Assembly: GCF_958298935.1 (NCBI RefSeq)
Contig: NC_084936.1
Coordinates: forward strand, 6,951,501-7,015,500
Length of the DNA: 64,000 nt
Source: Phragmites australis
Taxonomy: Eukaryota; Streptophyta; Magnoliopsida; Poales; Poaceae
Direction: 5' to 3'
The notes under the pieces are model-generated. The model did no database searches, had not been told where the DNA came from, and saw only the letters and a program-made list of their open reading frames with translations. Shown here piece after piece: positions 1 to 10,389 of the stretch (positions are counted from its first letter, which is position 1; every line of letters begins with the position of its first letter). Both the position numbers and the translations under genes were made by a program.

Positions 1-489
1 TTCGATAGTATGTGTTAAATGGGTAAGATAACAGCTCGTCTGATTCATCTGTGCTAAACTGCTAAGTTCATATTGTTGCACCTAAGTAGACTACACTGTC
101 ACACACAACCTCACTTAGCCACTATCATCATCAAGTAATATAATCTGATATACAATTTGCATTCACCCCCGGCACACAAAGTATGGTAGAATGCATAGAA
201 GTAACTCACAATGGCAAATGAGGACAATGGCGGTAGGCGTCGGCGAGGAGGGGACGGCGGGAGGCCTACCTCGGCATCGGGGTGCTCATCGGGGAGGAGG
301 CGACAGTGATGTGGGCTCCTCATCGTCGGGGTAGTCAGGGACGAAAGTGCAGGGGAAGACAGCATTAGGGAGGGGGATGGGGACGACAGGGAGATGGTGG
401 CAGCCTGAGGGACGACCGAGAGAAGGAGGCGAGGAGGGATGGGCGGTGGACACAGTGGGACTTAGGCAAAATTGGAGGCTAGGGTTCTC
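1..489. other. Left edge, no supported gene
   Basis: A GC-rich stretch (about 230-450) reads on the minus strand as a serine/proline-rich peptide of 84 residues (111-365) with no family I recognise. Similar low-complexity peptides are often predicted near grass CACTA elements, and the repeat block that follows suggests this is also CACTA-derived. I see no host gene. Confidence 0.4.
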
Positions 490-850
490 ACGCCTGTTAT
501 TTATAAATATATAATTAGCGATAGGTTATAGATACGACCTGTCACTAATGATTGGGCCTCTTCGTCCTGGGATTCGATAATTAGTGACACGTGGTAAATG
601 AACCCATCACTATATACATCTTTATTGACACGTGAAGGTCTCACCCGTCACTAATGATGATTCGATCATTAGTGACTAGTGGTAAATTAACCCCACTATC
701 TATATCTTTACTGATGCGTGAAGTTCTCACCCGTCGCTAATGATGATTCGATCATTAGTGACTAGTGGTAAATTAACCCGTCACTATCTATATCTTTACT
801 GACGCGTGAAGTTCTCACCTGTCACTAATGCGCTCATCCCTCTAAGAGAT
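490..850. repeat. Subterminal repeat block of CACTA element 1 (left side)
   Basis: About three tandem units of roughly 86 bp lie at about 570-832. They share the words ATTAGTGAC, GTGGTAAAT and TCACCCGTC. The short ATTAGTGA/TCACTAAT words occur in both orientations, as expected for transposase-binding subterminal repeats of En/Spm-type elements. The matching block on the other side of the transposase is at about 5040-5275. I could not see a clean CACTA terminus here. Confidence 0.6.
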
Positions 851-914
851 TTACCTATATATTGGCTGCATCCTGAAGCAAAGTCAGGATTTAGCAGCCG
901 TCTTCTCCTACTAA

Positions 915-1126
915 CATATCATAAATTTGAGGTTACATTGAAATTCAGACTTAACTGAATATTATAGATATTACAAATTTGAGGTTACATTGAAATTCAA
1001 ACTTAACTGAATATTACAAATTTGAGGTTACATTGAAATTCAGACTTAACTGAATATTACAAATATTACAAATTTGAGGTTACATTCTGAATATTACAAA
1101 TATTACAAATTTGAGGTTACATTGAT
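915..1126. repeat. AT-rich tandem repeat, about 50-bp unit
   Basis: Four to five imperfect units share AATTTGAGGTTACATTGAAA and ACTTAACTGAATATTACA. The array abuts the 3' end of the broken transposase reading frame. The units vary in length because the middle part is lost in some copies. Confidence 0.8.
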
Positions 1127-4100
1127 TCATGTACCATTTGGCATGTGGCAGCCATTTTTGCGCTTTCTTGACACGGATCCCTTTGTTATGGTCAGAACGT
1201 AGGTATGGAGTCTTCTCGTTTTGTGCAACTTGTGGCATGATTGCAATAGCAAAAGGGGGTTTTCATCAAATTGATTGTACTCATCCTCAGCAACCATGTT
1301 TTCAACTCCGATGATCCATCTTTTCCTTGCGAGAACCATATTAAGTTTCTTATCTGCAGTGTCAGCCACATAAAATACTTGGGCAACTTGTTTAATGAGT
1401 ACGGAAGGTTCGTCCTTATATCTAACAAGTTTGATATTAACACTAGTTGATCTAGACTTGTCTTTCATAACGCCCTTTGTCTCGTGTACCCAACAACACT
1501 GAAGCAGAGGTACCTTGAATCCCAAGTAATCCAGTTCCCAGATGTCCTCTATTTGACTATAGTATGTGCTCCTGTGCATGTTGTTATCATAAGCATCTAT
1601 ATGGACACTGTTGTTCTGGTATGTACTTTTTTGATCCTGAGCAACCGTATAAATATATAACCGTTTATATCATACCCTTCATATATTGTAATTGTGTATA
1701 TAGGGCCTGCTGCTAGTTTCCTGATTAAATCACTTGTAGGAGTACTCGATTGATTGATTCGATCTCGAAACCAAGTGTTAAACCTTTACATATGTTGCTT
1801 CGCAAGCCAAGCTTCGATACGCCCTGGATTCTCTTGAAGAAGCAACTGCTTGTGCTCATCGATATATGGGGACACTTAGAGTAACCTTACGCAATGCACC
1901 CCTCAGGAAAAGCTCAATTCCTTACGTATGACTTGAGAACTCCCATGAATCCCTCATATGGATACATCTAATGTAGGAACACATGGCAAAAAAATAAATC
2001 TCCTTCATAAGGTGAGCTGTGAGATGGACCATGATATCGAAAAATGATGGTACAAAATACATCTCGAGAAGACATAGAGTCTTGAAGTATCTTTTTTCTA
2101 GCTCACCTATCACTTCCGGATCGAGTACCTTCTAACCAATTGCATTGAAAAAAAAGCACAGGCTCATGATAGCCTCTCGAACACCAATTGGCAACATGTT
2201 TCTAATTCCAACCATAATCATCTGCGTCAACATCACATGGCAATCATGAGTTTTCATGCCGGCAACCATTTTCTGCTCTTTCACCGAAACAAGACTTCTA
2301 ATGTTGGACGAGTAACCAGAGGAAACTTTCACACCGTGCAAGAACTCGCAAAATTCATTTTTCTCCTTCTTGGATAGGGTGATGCAAGATGGGGGTAGGA
2401 ATTTCCCTTTATTCGTATCCTTGACATGAAGCTCCGGCCTTAAACCTATTTCTTCAAGGTCAGCTCTTGCGTTTTCATGATATTTTGTTTCCCTCTTCAT
2501 GTTGAGCATTGTACCGAAGAGACTATCGCATATATTCTTCTCTACATGCATGAGATCAATACTATGATGAACGTCTAAGTATTTCCAATAATCAAGCTCC
2601 CAGATAATTGATTTCTTGTTCCACATTCCATTTTCATCATTCCGTTTTCGCTTGCCAAGGACAACATTGATATCCTTAACCTTATCATAGACATCTTGCC
2701 TGTTGAAATGCCTTGGAGGTGACGTTTTCTCCCTTGTGCCGTCAAACTAAGACTTCATTTTCCAGTACCGGTGGTTCCTTGGAAGGAAATGTCGATGCCA
2801 CATGTACACTATGTTCTTTGACTCGTTCAACCGCATACTCTCAGTGTCATCTAAGCATTGGGGGCAAGCTTCACCTTTTCTTTTACTCTGGCCTGAGTTA
2901 CGAAGTGCTGGCAGATCATTGATGGTGACAAACATGGCATGTAGGGTCAAGTATTCTCGCTTGTAATGATTCCAAACCTCAATGCATTCAGACCAGAGTG
3001 CTTTAAGATCATCCACCAAAGGCCTGAGGTACACATCGATGTCATTGCCAACTTTCCTCGGACCAAGAATTAAGGTCGACAATATAATGTATTTTCTCTT
3101 TTTACAAACCCAAGGTGGAAGGTTGTAGATAGACTGTACAATAGGCTAGGTGCTATGCGTGGTACTCATATTACCGAATGGATTCATACCATCTATGCTC
3201 ATAACAAACCTAATATTTCTTAATTCTTTGGCAAACAACCCAAATATGGAATCAATGGTTCACCACTGAGCTAAATCTGCGGGGTGCCGTATCATTGCAT
3301 CGTTCTTATGACCCTCCTTGTGCCACTGCAACAATTGAGACTCCTTTCTGTTCTAGAACAAACGCTTCAAACAGGTTAATACCACATCACCTTTCTAGGA
3401 GGCCCTTTTCTCTTGTTGCCTTCCTCCACGTTGCCACCGTCATTTCTATGGTTGTATTGATGGGTTTCACAAATATGACATTGATCTAGGTCTGCATACT
3501 CTCCACGAAACAGGACACAATCCTCCTTACATGCATGTATTTTTCTACCTCCAATCCCAATGGACAAACTATCTTCTTCGCATCGTAGACGGTCTTGGGC
3601 ACCTTGTTCCCCTCTGGTAGCATGTCCTTTAACAGATGCAACAATTCTTTGAAACTCCTATCAGACCAACGATGGGTTGCCTTCAATTGTAGAAGCGTAA
3701 GCACCATAAACAACAATGTGTATTTCTCCTTACAGCTAGGATAAAATAGTGTCTTCGAGTCTCGCACCAGTTCCTGGAATTTGGCAAACTCACCATCACT
3801 ATACTCGTCATGTCCCTCAGCATCACACACTATTTGGTCCACATTCTCCACGAAATCCATGTAGTCATCATTGAATCCGAATATGTCTACGTCCCTGAGA
3901 TAATCATCCATATCACCGGCTGGCAGGAGTCTTTGATCCGTACTGTCGTCCGAGAGGACCTGATCCATTTCCCTTTCGTTAAGGCCCTCCTCACCATGTT
4001 TGTTCCAAACGTGATATCTCTCTTTGAATCCACGCCTTAACAAGTGATCGTACACATTGTCAGGTTTTGGGAACTTCTTCTCATTCTTGCAATCACAACA

Positions 4101-4230
4101 TGGGACACTAAATTACCATTTTACCCCGACCTTCCATATCCGCCACCACGGCAATCAAGAAATACTTCACCCCGCCTATGTACTCGTTACAAGCACGGCA
4201 ATCAAGGTACCTCCAACTTCGGTCCACCAT
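1127..4230 (-). pseudogene. CACTA (En/Spm) TNP2-type transposase, broken
   Basis: This is the main transposase of a CACTA DNA transposon, decayed by stops and frameshifts. Reading on the minus strand from about 4230, I see a start resembling the transposase-associated domain (VDRSW, EYIGGVKYFL, then DHLLRRGFKERYHVW). An acidic stretch follows, then the TNP2 region (LLQLKATHRWSD, MLPEGNKVP, CPLGLEVEKYMH at about 3535-3720). Next come HSIDLMHVEKNICDSL and MKTHDCHVMLTQM (about 2220-2560), and a DUF4218-like piece (FVPSFFDIMVHLTAHL, about 2020-2060). A DUF4216-like tail (IEDIWELDYLGFKVPLLQCCW) ends near 1127. The domain order matches complete grass TNP2 proteins. No frame is open throughout, so activity is lost. 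The same family is present on the plus strand at 14489-17876. Family assignment is from memory of motifs. Confidence 0.9.
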
Positions 4231-5039
4231 CTACAAATTGAAAAAAATATTAATTCTAAATATAAACGACAGAGAAGATAGAATAAGTATAAAAATTCTA
4301 ACTCAATTTAACTAAATTAAGTGTGCACGTGTGTTCTAGTGATAATCAATAAAACAATTAACATCCAAATATGATACGTGTTATCTATGGCAAAGGATCC
4401 TACCTAATTTCTAATAGGCAAAGATAAGTCCTAATCCCATTTGAGGATATGTGGCCCGAGTAGGTTTCCATGTTCTTGTACGGTTCTGGAGAAAATTTCG
4501 GCAGTACCTCCCCGCTGTTCTCCAAATACAAGTCTTGACAACAAGCCAAGAGGGTGTGTATCCGGAGAACAACAGGGAGACGCCACCAAAATTCTTTCTA
4601 GAACCATACAAGAGCACGGAAACCTACTACTCGTGCCACATATCCTCGAACTGTCCAAAGTACGTGGACAAATTAGGAGCATCTTCTTATAAATATGACG
4701 AGTTGCCAAGTCATATCTATAATCAAACACTCTCGAACGGGGATGTAGGTTACGCATGTACACTAATTAACGGGGACAATCCACATATATCAAGATCCGG
4801 GAGAAGGAGCAAAATTGTTGATTCCAACTGAAACCCTAGAATCCACCATGCATATATGAGCAAGAGGAGGAGGAGAGGGAGGAGGAAAACCTTCAAAGGT
4901 CAGGGACATACACCAACTTCAAATCACCGAGATTTGATTTGGCCTCAACAGAATCGCCAAAAAAATCAACCCTTTGCCGAGCAGCTGCAGCGGACAGACA
5001 GTCTGGTCGTGCTGCTCGGTGAATAAAATAATAGTATAC
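4231..5039. other. 5' non-coding region of CACTA element 1
   Basis: Apart from the inverted repeat, no coding sequence is recognisable. The region lies between the transposase start and the right subterminal repeat block and is best read as leader, intron and promoter DNA of the element, transcribed leftwards. Confidence 0.5.
4443..4647. repeat. Inverted repeat, arms about 87-90 bp with 28-bp spacer
   Basis: The left arm (4443-4529) and right arm (4558-4647) are reverse complements with scattered mismatches; both contain GAGGATATGTGG and GTAGGTTTCC when read in the same sense. The structure lies upstream of the TNP2 start of CACTA element 1, in its 5' region. It explains why reading frames on both strands here look alike. 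A transcript would fold into a long hairpin. Confidence 0.85.
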
Positions 5040-5275
5040 ATCACTCATTAGTGACAGGTTATAAGGACACCTATCACTGATGAGTGAGCCATTAGTGACT
5101 GGTCTCATAACAACCCGTCACTAATGAGTGGCCTCGGTAGGGAGCCACCAAGGCTATATTTAGTGACAGATTATAAGGACACCCATCACTAATGACTTAA
5201 TATTAGTAATAGGTTATAAGGACACCCATCACTAATTATTGAACATTAATGATAGGTGATAAGGATATCCTTATG
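5040..5275. repeat. Subterminal repeat block of CACTA element 1 (right side)
   Basis: Four or five copies of the word ATTAGTGACAGGTTATAAGG, with variants, alternate with CACCCATCACTAATGA. This resembles the block at 490-850 and supports the two blocks bracketing one CACTA element. A shared sequence lies just to the right of both blocks (about 870-905 and 5382-5417), which is not what simple element ends would give. Confidence 0.65.
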
Positions 5276-5559
5276 ACTTCTACAAGAAGAGATCGAATTT
5301 CAGAATAGAGGCATGCATGCAAACAGAGAGTACTTCAACATCCTATTCAACAAAACTGAACTGAACTTCGATGGATGACATCCTAAAGTAATGTTAGGAT
5401 TTAGCAGCCGTCTTCACATTCAAGAATATAGATATTCATCCAAAAACTTGAATTTAACTCAAGCCAGTCATAAAATATAGTTATGCGTATATTACATACT
5501 TATGCAAATATCCATACATCATTACACTTGAGCATTTGTTGGAGCACGTAACCTCTAAT

Positions 5560-6036
5560 ATTTAACATAGTTGAAAGCTACAATAGTGTATCCTAGCACT
5601 TCATCGATATACGTCAGCTCATGAATTAGTGCACTCTCTTTTGCTTGATATGGATGACCCGATGCTTTAGCATAAACAGTAAACAATATCTTATTAGCTG
5701 ATTCATTTTCACTTAAATGATACCGTATATCAGCCTGAAAGTTGCCTTGAGTAGTGAAGTCCACTCCGGGACCATAAAAGCATAACCCAAGATGCTCCGT
5801 AGCTTGATCTAAGATAGCATGAAAGCTAATTGCTACAAAGGTGTCACCAAAAATATCCTGCAAGCAAAGAAAATAAAATTATGAAAAGAATACACGCTAA
5901 CAGTCATGTACATCAAAACAATTAGATTACATATTACTGTACTATATCATATTCATCGAATTGAGCAAGCCTCTCACTGATTGAAGCCAAATCCTCTTCG
6001 CCCTCCTCAAGCGCTTTTATTCGAAAATAGTTGTAG
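5560..6036 (-). pseudogene. Unrecognised coding fragment with an intron
   Basis: Two stretches on the minus strand look like exons. The upstream one (about 6036-5943) reads FFLPDYNYFRIKALEEGEED then a short acidic stretch ending DEYD. The downstream one starts after a good acceptor (TTGCAG, near 5860) and stays open for about 100 residues to a stop near 5558, with HLGLCFYGPGVDF, IRYHLSENESANK and LTYIDEVLGYTIVAFNYVKY. I do not recognise the family. The gene is incomplete upstream, where the frame breaks. It may be a second CACTA gene or a captured host fragment. Confidence 0.4.
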
Positions 6037-6471
6037 TCAGGCAAAAAGAACCCATGCTCCTCAAGCACTTTCAACACCCTTCAACAACATTTTTTTCGGA
6101 ATGCAGCGAAATTGATGATGCCTTGCCACATACCTTAATAGTGATATCCCCACTACTTTATCCCCTTGAACGTATGTCAAAGAGATATATATCTTCACAA
6201 AATTCCTTCTATCTAGAGTGGATTGCACCAAAGGTACAATACCACATATCGCAGGGATTACCTATTTAAGCCATATGATCGGTTTCAACACCTACATGAT
6301 AGGATGATATGAATTAAACCTAATGTACTATAAACTCAATTAAATTGTTGTGTCCTAATGAGTGTTACTATGAGTATAACCATGAGGAAGAAAAAGAGAA
6401 GATGTTACTATGATCGGTCTCGATCGTGGCCGATGAGGGAACGCCTAGAGGGTAGTGTACGCCTAGTGCGT
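6037..6471. other. No gene seen
   Basis: The stretch is AT-rich in its first half. It ends in a short GC-richer part that runs into the 1463-bp tandem duplication. I see no motif, RNA gene or element end. Confidence 0.4.
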
Positions 6472-7035
6472 GAGCCAATGGAGGAGTTTTTGGGATCCAT
6501 CCAAATCCACCATGGCGACAGCGACGGTCTCCGCCACTACCTTGATCCATCGCCCTAACCCTAGCGAGTAGAGGGGGGCAGCGGCGTACGTCGGGCTGTG
6601 GTGGAGAGGGAAGGATGGCGGCAATGTTGGCGGCGAGGTGTGAACGGCGGTGATGGCGGGAGGAGGAGGCGAGCGGATGTGAGAGAAGATGAGAGTGGTC
6701 GAAACAGAGAAATAGGTGGATAAGAGTGGTCGAGCAGATAGGAGTGGCAGAAATTAGTGATTTGACGGATCAGGGACTCTAATTCATACTGCGGGCTGGC
6801 TTGCCTACATGGAGATGCCCCCTCCAGCCCCCCCCCCTTCTTGGGGTTACTGAAGCTGCTATTTCAGTCTCGGTTGGGAATTCTTCAGGCTTCTAGAGGA
6901 GGAGCAGCATGAGATCTTCGTCATCGATGGCTTGGCGCACGTCAAGGTGTCCTCTTTGGTTCTTGGTCTGACTCTGAGGTCCGATGCACTCCCGATTATC
7001 ACCACTGTTGTTTAGCAGTTGCAGGTTTATGGGTT

Positions 7036-7345
7036 AATGACAATTTGGGGAACTTGTGGATTGTGGCGCTGCTGGGCCAGAACAGTGAATGGGGTGGATG
7101 TGGAGTTCATCCGAACCCATCAAATGACGATTGGATTGGTGTTTTTCCTGAAAATTTCAGGTAACAGCAATTGGCAAATTAATTGTCTCAAACTCAATCA
7201 AATAGGGACCGCCGGACTGGACATTTTATTATGTTCTCACAATGCTGAATTGCAAAGCATAAGACTTGACGCTTCTTGTTTAGGCATTGGCAGTGCTGCA
7301 ATCTGTGAGCCTGAGAATGAGAAGCAATATCCCCCATGTTGTTTT
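7036..7345 (+). pseudogene. Fragment resembling purple acid phosphatase (copy 1)
   Basis: Two exon-like pieces join in frame. The first (7036-7160) reads LLGQNSEW then, after an unmatched stretch, HPNPSNDDWIGVFPENF. The second (7294-about 7345) reads SAAICEPENEKQYPPCC. They are joined across a 133-bp GT-AG intron (7161-7293) whose removal restores a serine codon. The NPS-DDWIGVFSP-F and C-PEN-YPPLLC pattern is that of the N-terminal region of large plant purple acid phosphatases. The metal-binding phosphatase core is absent, so this is a carried or leftover fragment, not a working gene. The upstream sequence (about 6895-7015) contains another open stretch that may be an earlier exon. The assignment rests on remembered motifs. 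Confidence 0.6.
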
Positions 7346-7502
7346 GGCTTCCTGATCAGTTTGGAAAGTTCATTTTCTATTGACGAGTTGTTTCAGTGTA
7401 CATTTATATTAGCATCTGATCATCCATACATTGTTTTTTTCATACAAAACTCATATGTGTTTCTATTCCCTTGGGTGATGTGGACGGACAAGAGGAGGCT
7501 TA

Positions 7503-7882
7503 CACCAACTCCAGCAGAGGAGTTATTCAGTGCTACAGTACCCCGTAAGTAAAGTACTGTAGCACGGGAAATCAGCCTCCAGTTGCTACCCATCTGTTGC
7601 TACAGTACCGCTGCAGTGTTGCGGAGGGAGAGCCTGCACCTGTATTTTGCCGGGTACTGTAGCAGTACTATTATAGTAGCTGCCAGTGGGTCCGGGGCGT
7701 TACACTGTAGCAGTACTGTTCACCGAGGTGACAGCGGGACCGGAGAGAGAAAAAGAGTAGTAAAAGGTATGAAATAGGGTAGCTGTTGGTGATGAAAAAA
7801 ATAACGGATGCTGTAATAGTGATAGGGGATATTGTAATAATGTTTTTAGAATTAAAATTTGAGGTAACTGCTGAAGATAATC
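7503..7882. mobile_element. Tourist-like (PIF/Harbinger) MITE, copy A
   Basis: A TTA target duplication flanks the element (7500-7502 and 7883-7885). The ends form a weak inverted repeat (CACCAACTCCAGCAG against GATTATCTTCAGCAG). The interior is rich in CTACAGTA/CTGTAGCA words. The right third is clearly related to the element at 41885-42328. Confidence 0.75.
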
Positions 7883-8498
7883 TTAGAAGGAGAAAATTGT
7901 TAATGCTCATTAGTGCTGCATGAAGGTTATGTGTGAGCCAATGGAGGAGTTGTTGGGATCCATCCAAATCCACCACGGCGACGGCGACGGTCTCCGCCAC
8001 TATCTTGATCCATCGCCCTAACCCTAGTGAGTAGAGGAGGGCAGCGGCGTACGTCGGGCTGTGGTGGAGAGGGAAGGATGGCGGCAACGTTGGCGGCGAG
8101 GTGTGAACAGCGGTGATGGTGGGAGGAGGAGGCGAGCGGATGTGAACGAAGATGAGAGTGATCGAAAGAGAGAAATAGGTGGATAAGAGTGGTCGAGCAG
8201 ATAGGAGTGGCAGAAATTAGTGATTTGACGGATCAGGGACTCTAATTCATACTGCGGGCTGGCTTGCCTACATGGAGATGCCCCCTCCAGCCCCCCCCCC
8301 CTCTTGGGGTTACTGAAGCTGCTATTTCAGTCTCGGTTGGGAATTCTTCAGGCTTCTAGAGGAGGAGCAGCATGAGATCTTCGTCATCGATGGCTTGGCG
8401 CACGTCAAGGCGTCCTCTTCGGTTCTTGGTCTGACTGTGAGGTCCGATGCACTCCCGATTATCACCAGTGTTGTTTAGCAGTTGCAGGTTTATGGGTT

Positions 8499-8808
8499 AA
8501 TGACAATTTGGGGAACTTATGGATTGTGGCGCTGCTGGGCCAGAACAGTGAATGGGGTGGATGTGGAGTTCATCCGAACCCATCAAATGACGATTGGATT
8601 GGTGTTTTTCCTGAAAATTTCAGGTAACAGCAATTGGCAAATTAATTGTCTCAAACTCAATCAAATAGGGACCGCCGGACTGGACATTTTATTATGTTCT
8701 CACAATGCTGAATTGCAAAGCATAAGACTTGACGCTTCTTGTTTAGGCATTGGCAGTGCTGCAATCTGTGAGCCTGAGAATGAGAAGCAATATCCCCCAT
8801 GTTGTTTT
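8499..8808 (+). pseudogene. Fragment resembling purple acid phosphatase (copy 2)
   Basis: This is the second copy of the fragment at 7036-7345, displaced by exactly 1463 bp through the tandem duplication. The same two exons, 8499-8623 and 8757-about 8808, and the same GT-AG intron are kept. Nothing restores the missing catalytic part. Confidence 0.6.
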
Positions 8809-8965
8809 GGCTTCCTGATCAGTTTGGAAAGTTCATTTTCTATTGACGAGTTGTTTCAGTGTACATTTATATTAGCATCTGATCAACTATACATTGTTTT
8901 TTTCATACAAAACTCATATGTGTTTCTATTCCCTTGGGTGATGTGAACGGACAAGAGGAGGCTTA

Positions 8966-9342
8966 CACCAACTCCAGCAGAGGAGTTATTCAGTGCTACA
9001 GTACCCCCGTAAGTAAAGTACTGTACCACGGAAAATCAGCCTCCAGTTGCTATCCATCTGTTGCTACAGTCGCTACAGTGTTGCGCGCGGGAGAGATGCA
9101 GCTGTATTTTGCCGGGTACTGTAGCAGTACTATTATAGTAGCTGACATTGGGTCCGGCGTTACACTGTAGCAGTACTGTTCACCGAGGTGACAGCGTGAC
9201 CGGAGAGAGAAAAAGAGTAGTAAAAGGTAGGAAATAAAGTAGCTGTTGAAGATGAAAAAAATAAGGGATACTGTAATAGTGGTAGGGGATATTGTAATAA
9301 TATTTTTAGAATGAAAATTTGAGATAACCGCTGAAGATAATC
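8966..9342. mobile_element. Tourist-like (PIF/Harbinger) MITE, copy B
   Basis: This is the tandem-duplication partner of copy A, with TTA duplications at 8963-8965 and 9343-9345. It differs from copy A by base changes and small indels and was duplicated with the 1463-bp unit rather than inserted separately. Confidence 0.75.
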
Positions 9343-9395
9343 TTAAAAGGAGAAAATTGTTGCTGCTCATTAAGTGCTGCATGAAGGTTATGTGT

Positions 9396-10384
9396 CGTTA
9401 TGGTGACAGGCAAAATATTGGGTCGGTTCTTTTGTAACAACTGAACCGTCTGTTGGATGCTTGGTTTGAGTGTATCTGTTGGCTGGTGTCATGGTGTCAG
9501 TTTGTGCTCAATACTGGTGCTCTTTCAATGCATAGTCAGGTCATTATTGGAGCCTGTTGGCGGGTGGTGTCTGTTGGCTATTGACAAGTTAGAATGATTA
9601 ATTAGATGTTGAGATACAGCTTTGATTCTGAAGCTCCTTTATGCACTTTAGTTCAACTTTGGAATTTTCTACTGTATTTTAACTACTGAAGTGAGTGCGT
9701 GAATCTTACAACATCTTCATATATTTGAAAGATCCTAAGGTAAATGCAATTTGATGTTGCAAAAAAAAAAATGCTAGACGAACTTTATAGTACCAATAAC
9801 AATGCATATACTGTAGCAAGTAAGCTAGAAGACCTGTTCAAGTTTTTATTCACCCAAAGATCTGAGGCATTATCCTTCGAAAAAAATATGAGTAATTGTC
9901 CCATTGTTAAAAAATCGGACTCAAAGTTACCGAAAGCCAATCAGCCAGCGAGGTAAAGTTACAAAAGGTGGGGAGGAGGTAACCATAGCTGCATAGATTC
10001 ATCCAGCCAAACGTGATCTTGTATGAGCTTGCACCATCCCTTACAAGCAAGCCAAAAAAACATATATCATCATATATAGATAACTAAATATCCTGCATGT
10101 ACCATCTCATCTAAAATCATCACATCTTCATACATCTTCAACTTCATTCAAACAACAAAACACTATCAAAGTCTCTCAACACAGATCCAGAAATAGTGCA
10201 ATAGGTTGTGGCTCTCCAAATATCCCCTTGAACCTTTTAGTATCATCAGACTCTTAACCTATACAAGAACTTAATGGTAAATAATTACCTAGCTTCTAAT
10301 TATCTAGTGTGCGCCTAATTTCTTCAACTTGGTTTCACTATAAGAGATTTCATGTTATATGACAACAAAGAATAGTCAAGAATG
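9396..10384. other. No gene seen
   Basis: This is AT-rich sequence with only short open frames. The 70-residue frame at 9744-9956 has no motif I recognise. I see no element ends before the solo LTR. Confidence 0.4.
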
Positions 10385-10389
10385 GATAC

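Larger units (their letters stand above)
6472..9395. repeat. Tandem duplication of a 1463-bp unit
   Basis: Unit 1 is 6472-7934 and unit 2 is 7935-9395. Both begin GAGCCAATGGAGGAG and end ATGAAGGTTATGTGT. Over most of the length they differ by single bases only; the MITE part carries a few small indels. Near identity suggests a recent segmental duplication. Each unit holds a GC-rich leader, a purple-acid-phosphatase-like exon pair and one Tourist-like MITE. Confidence 0.95.
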
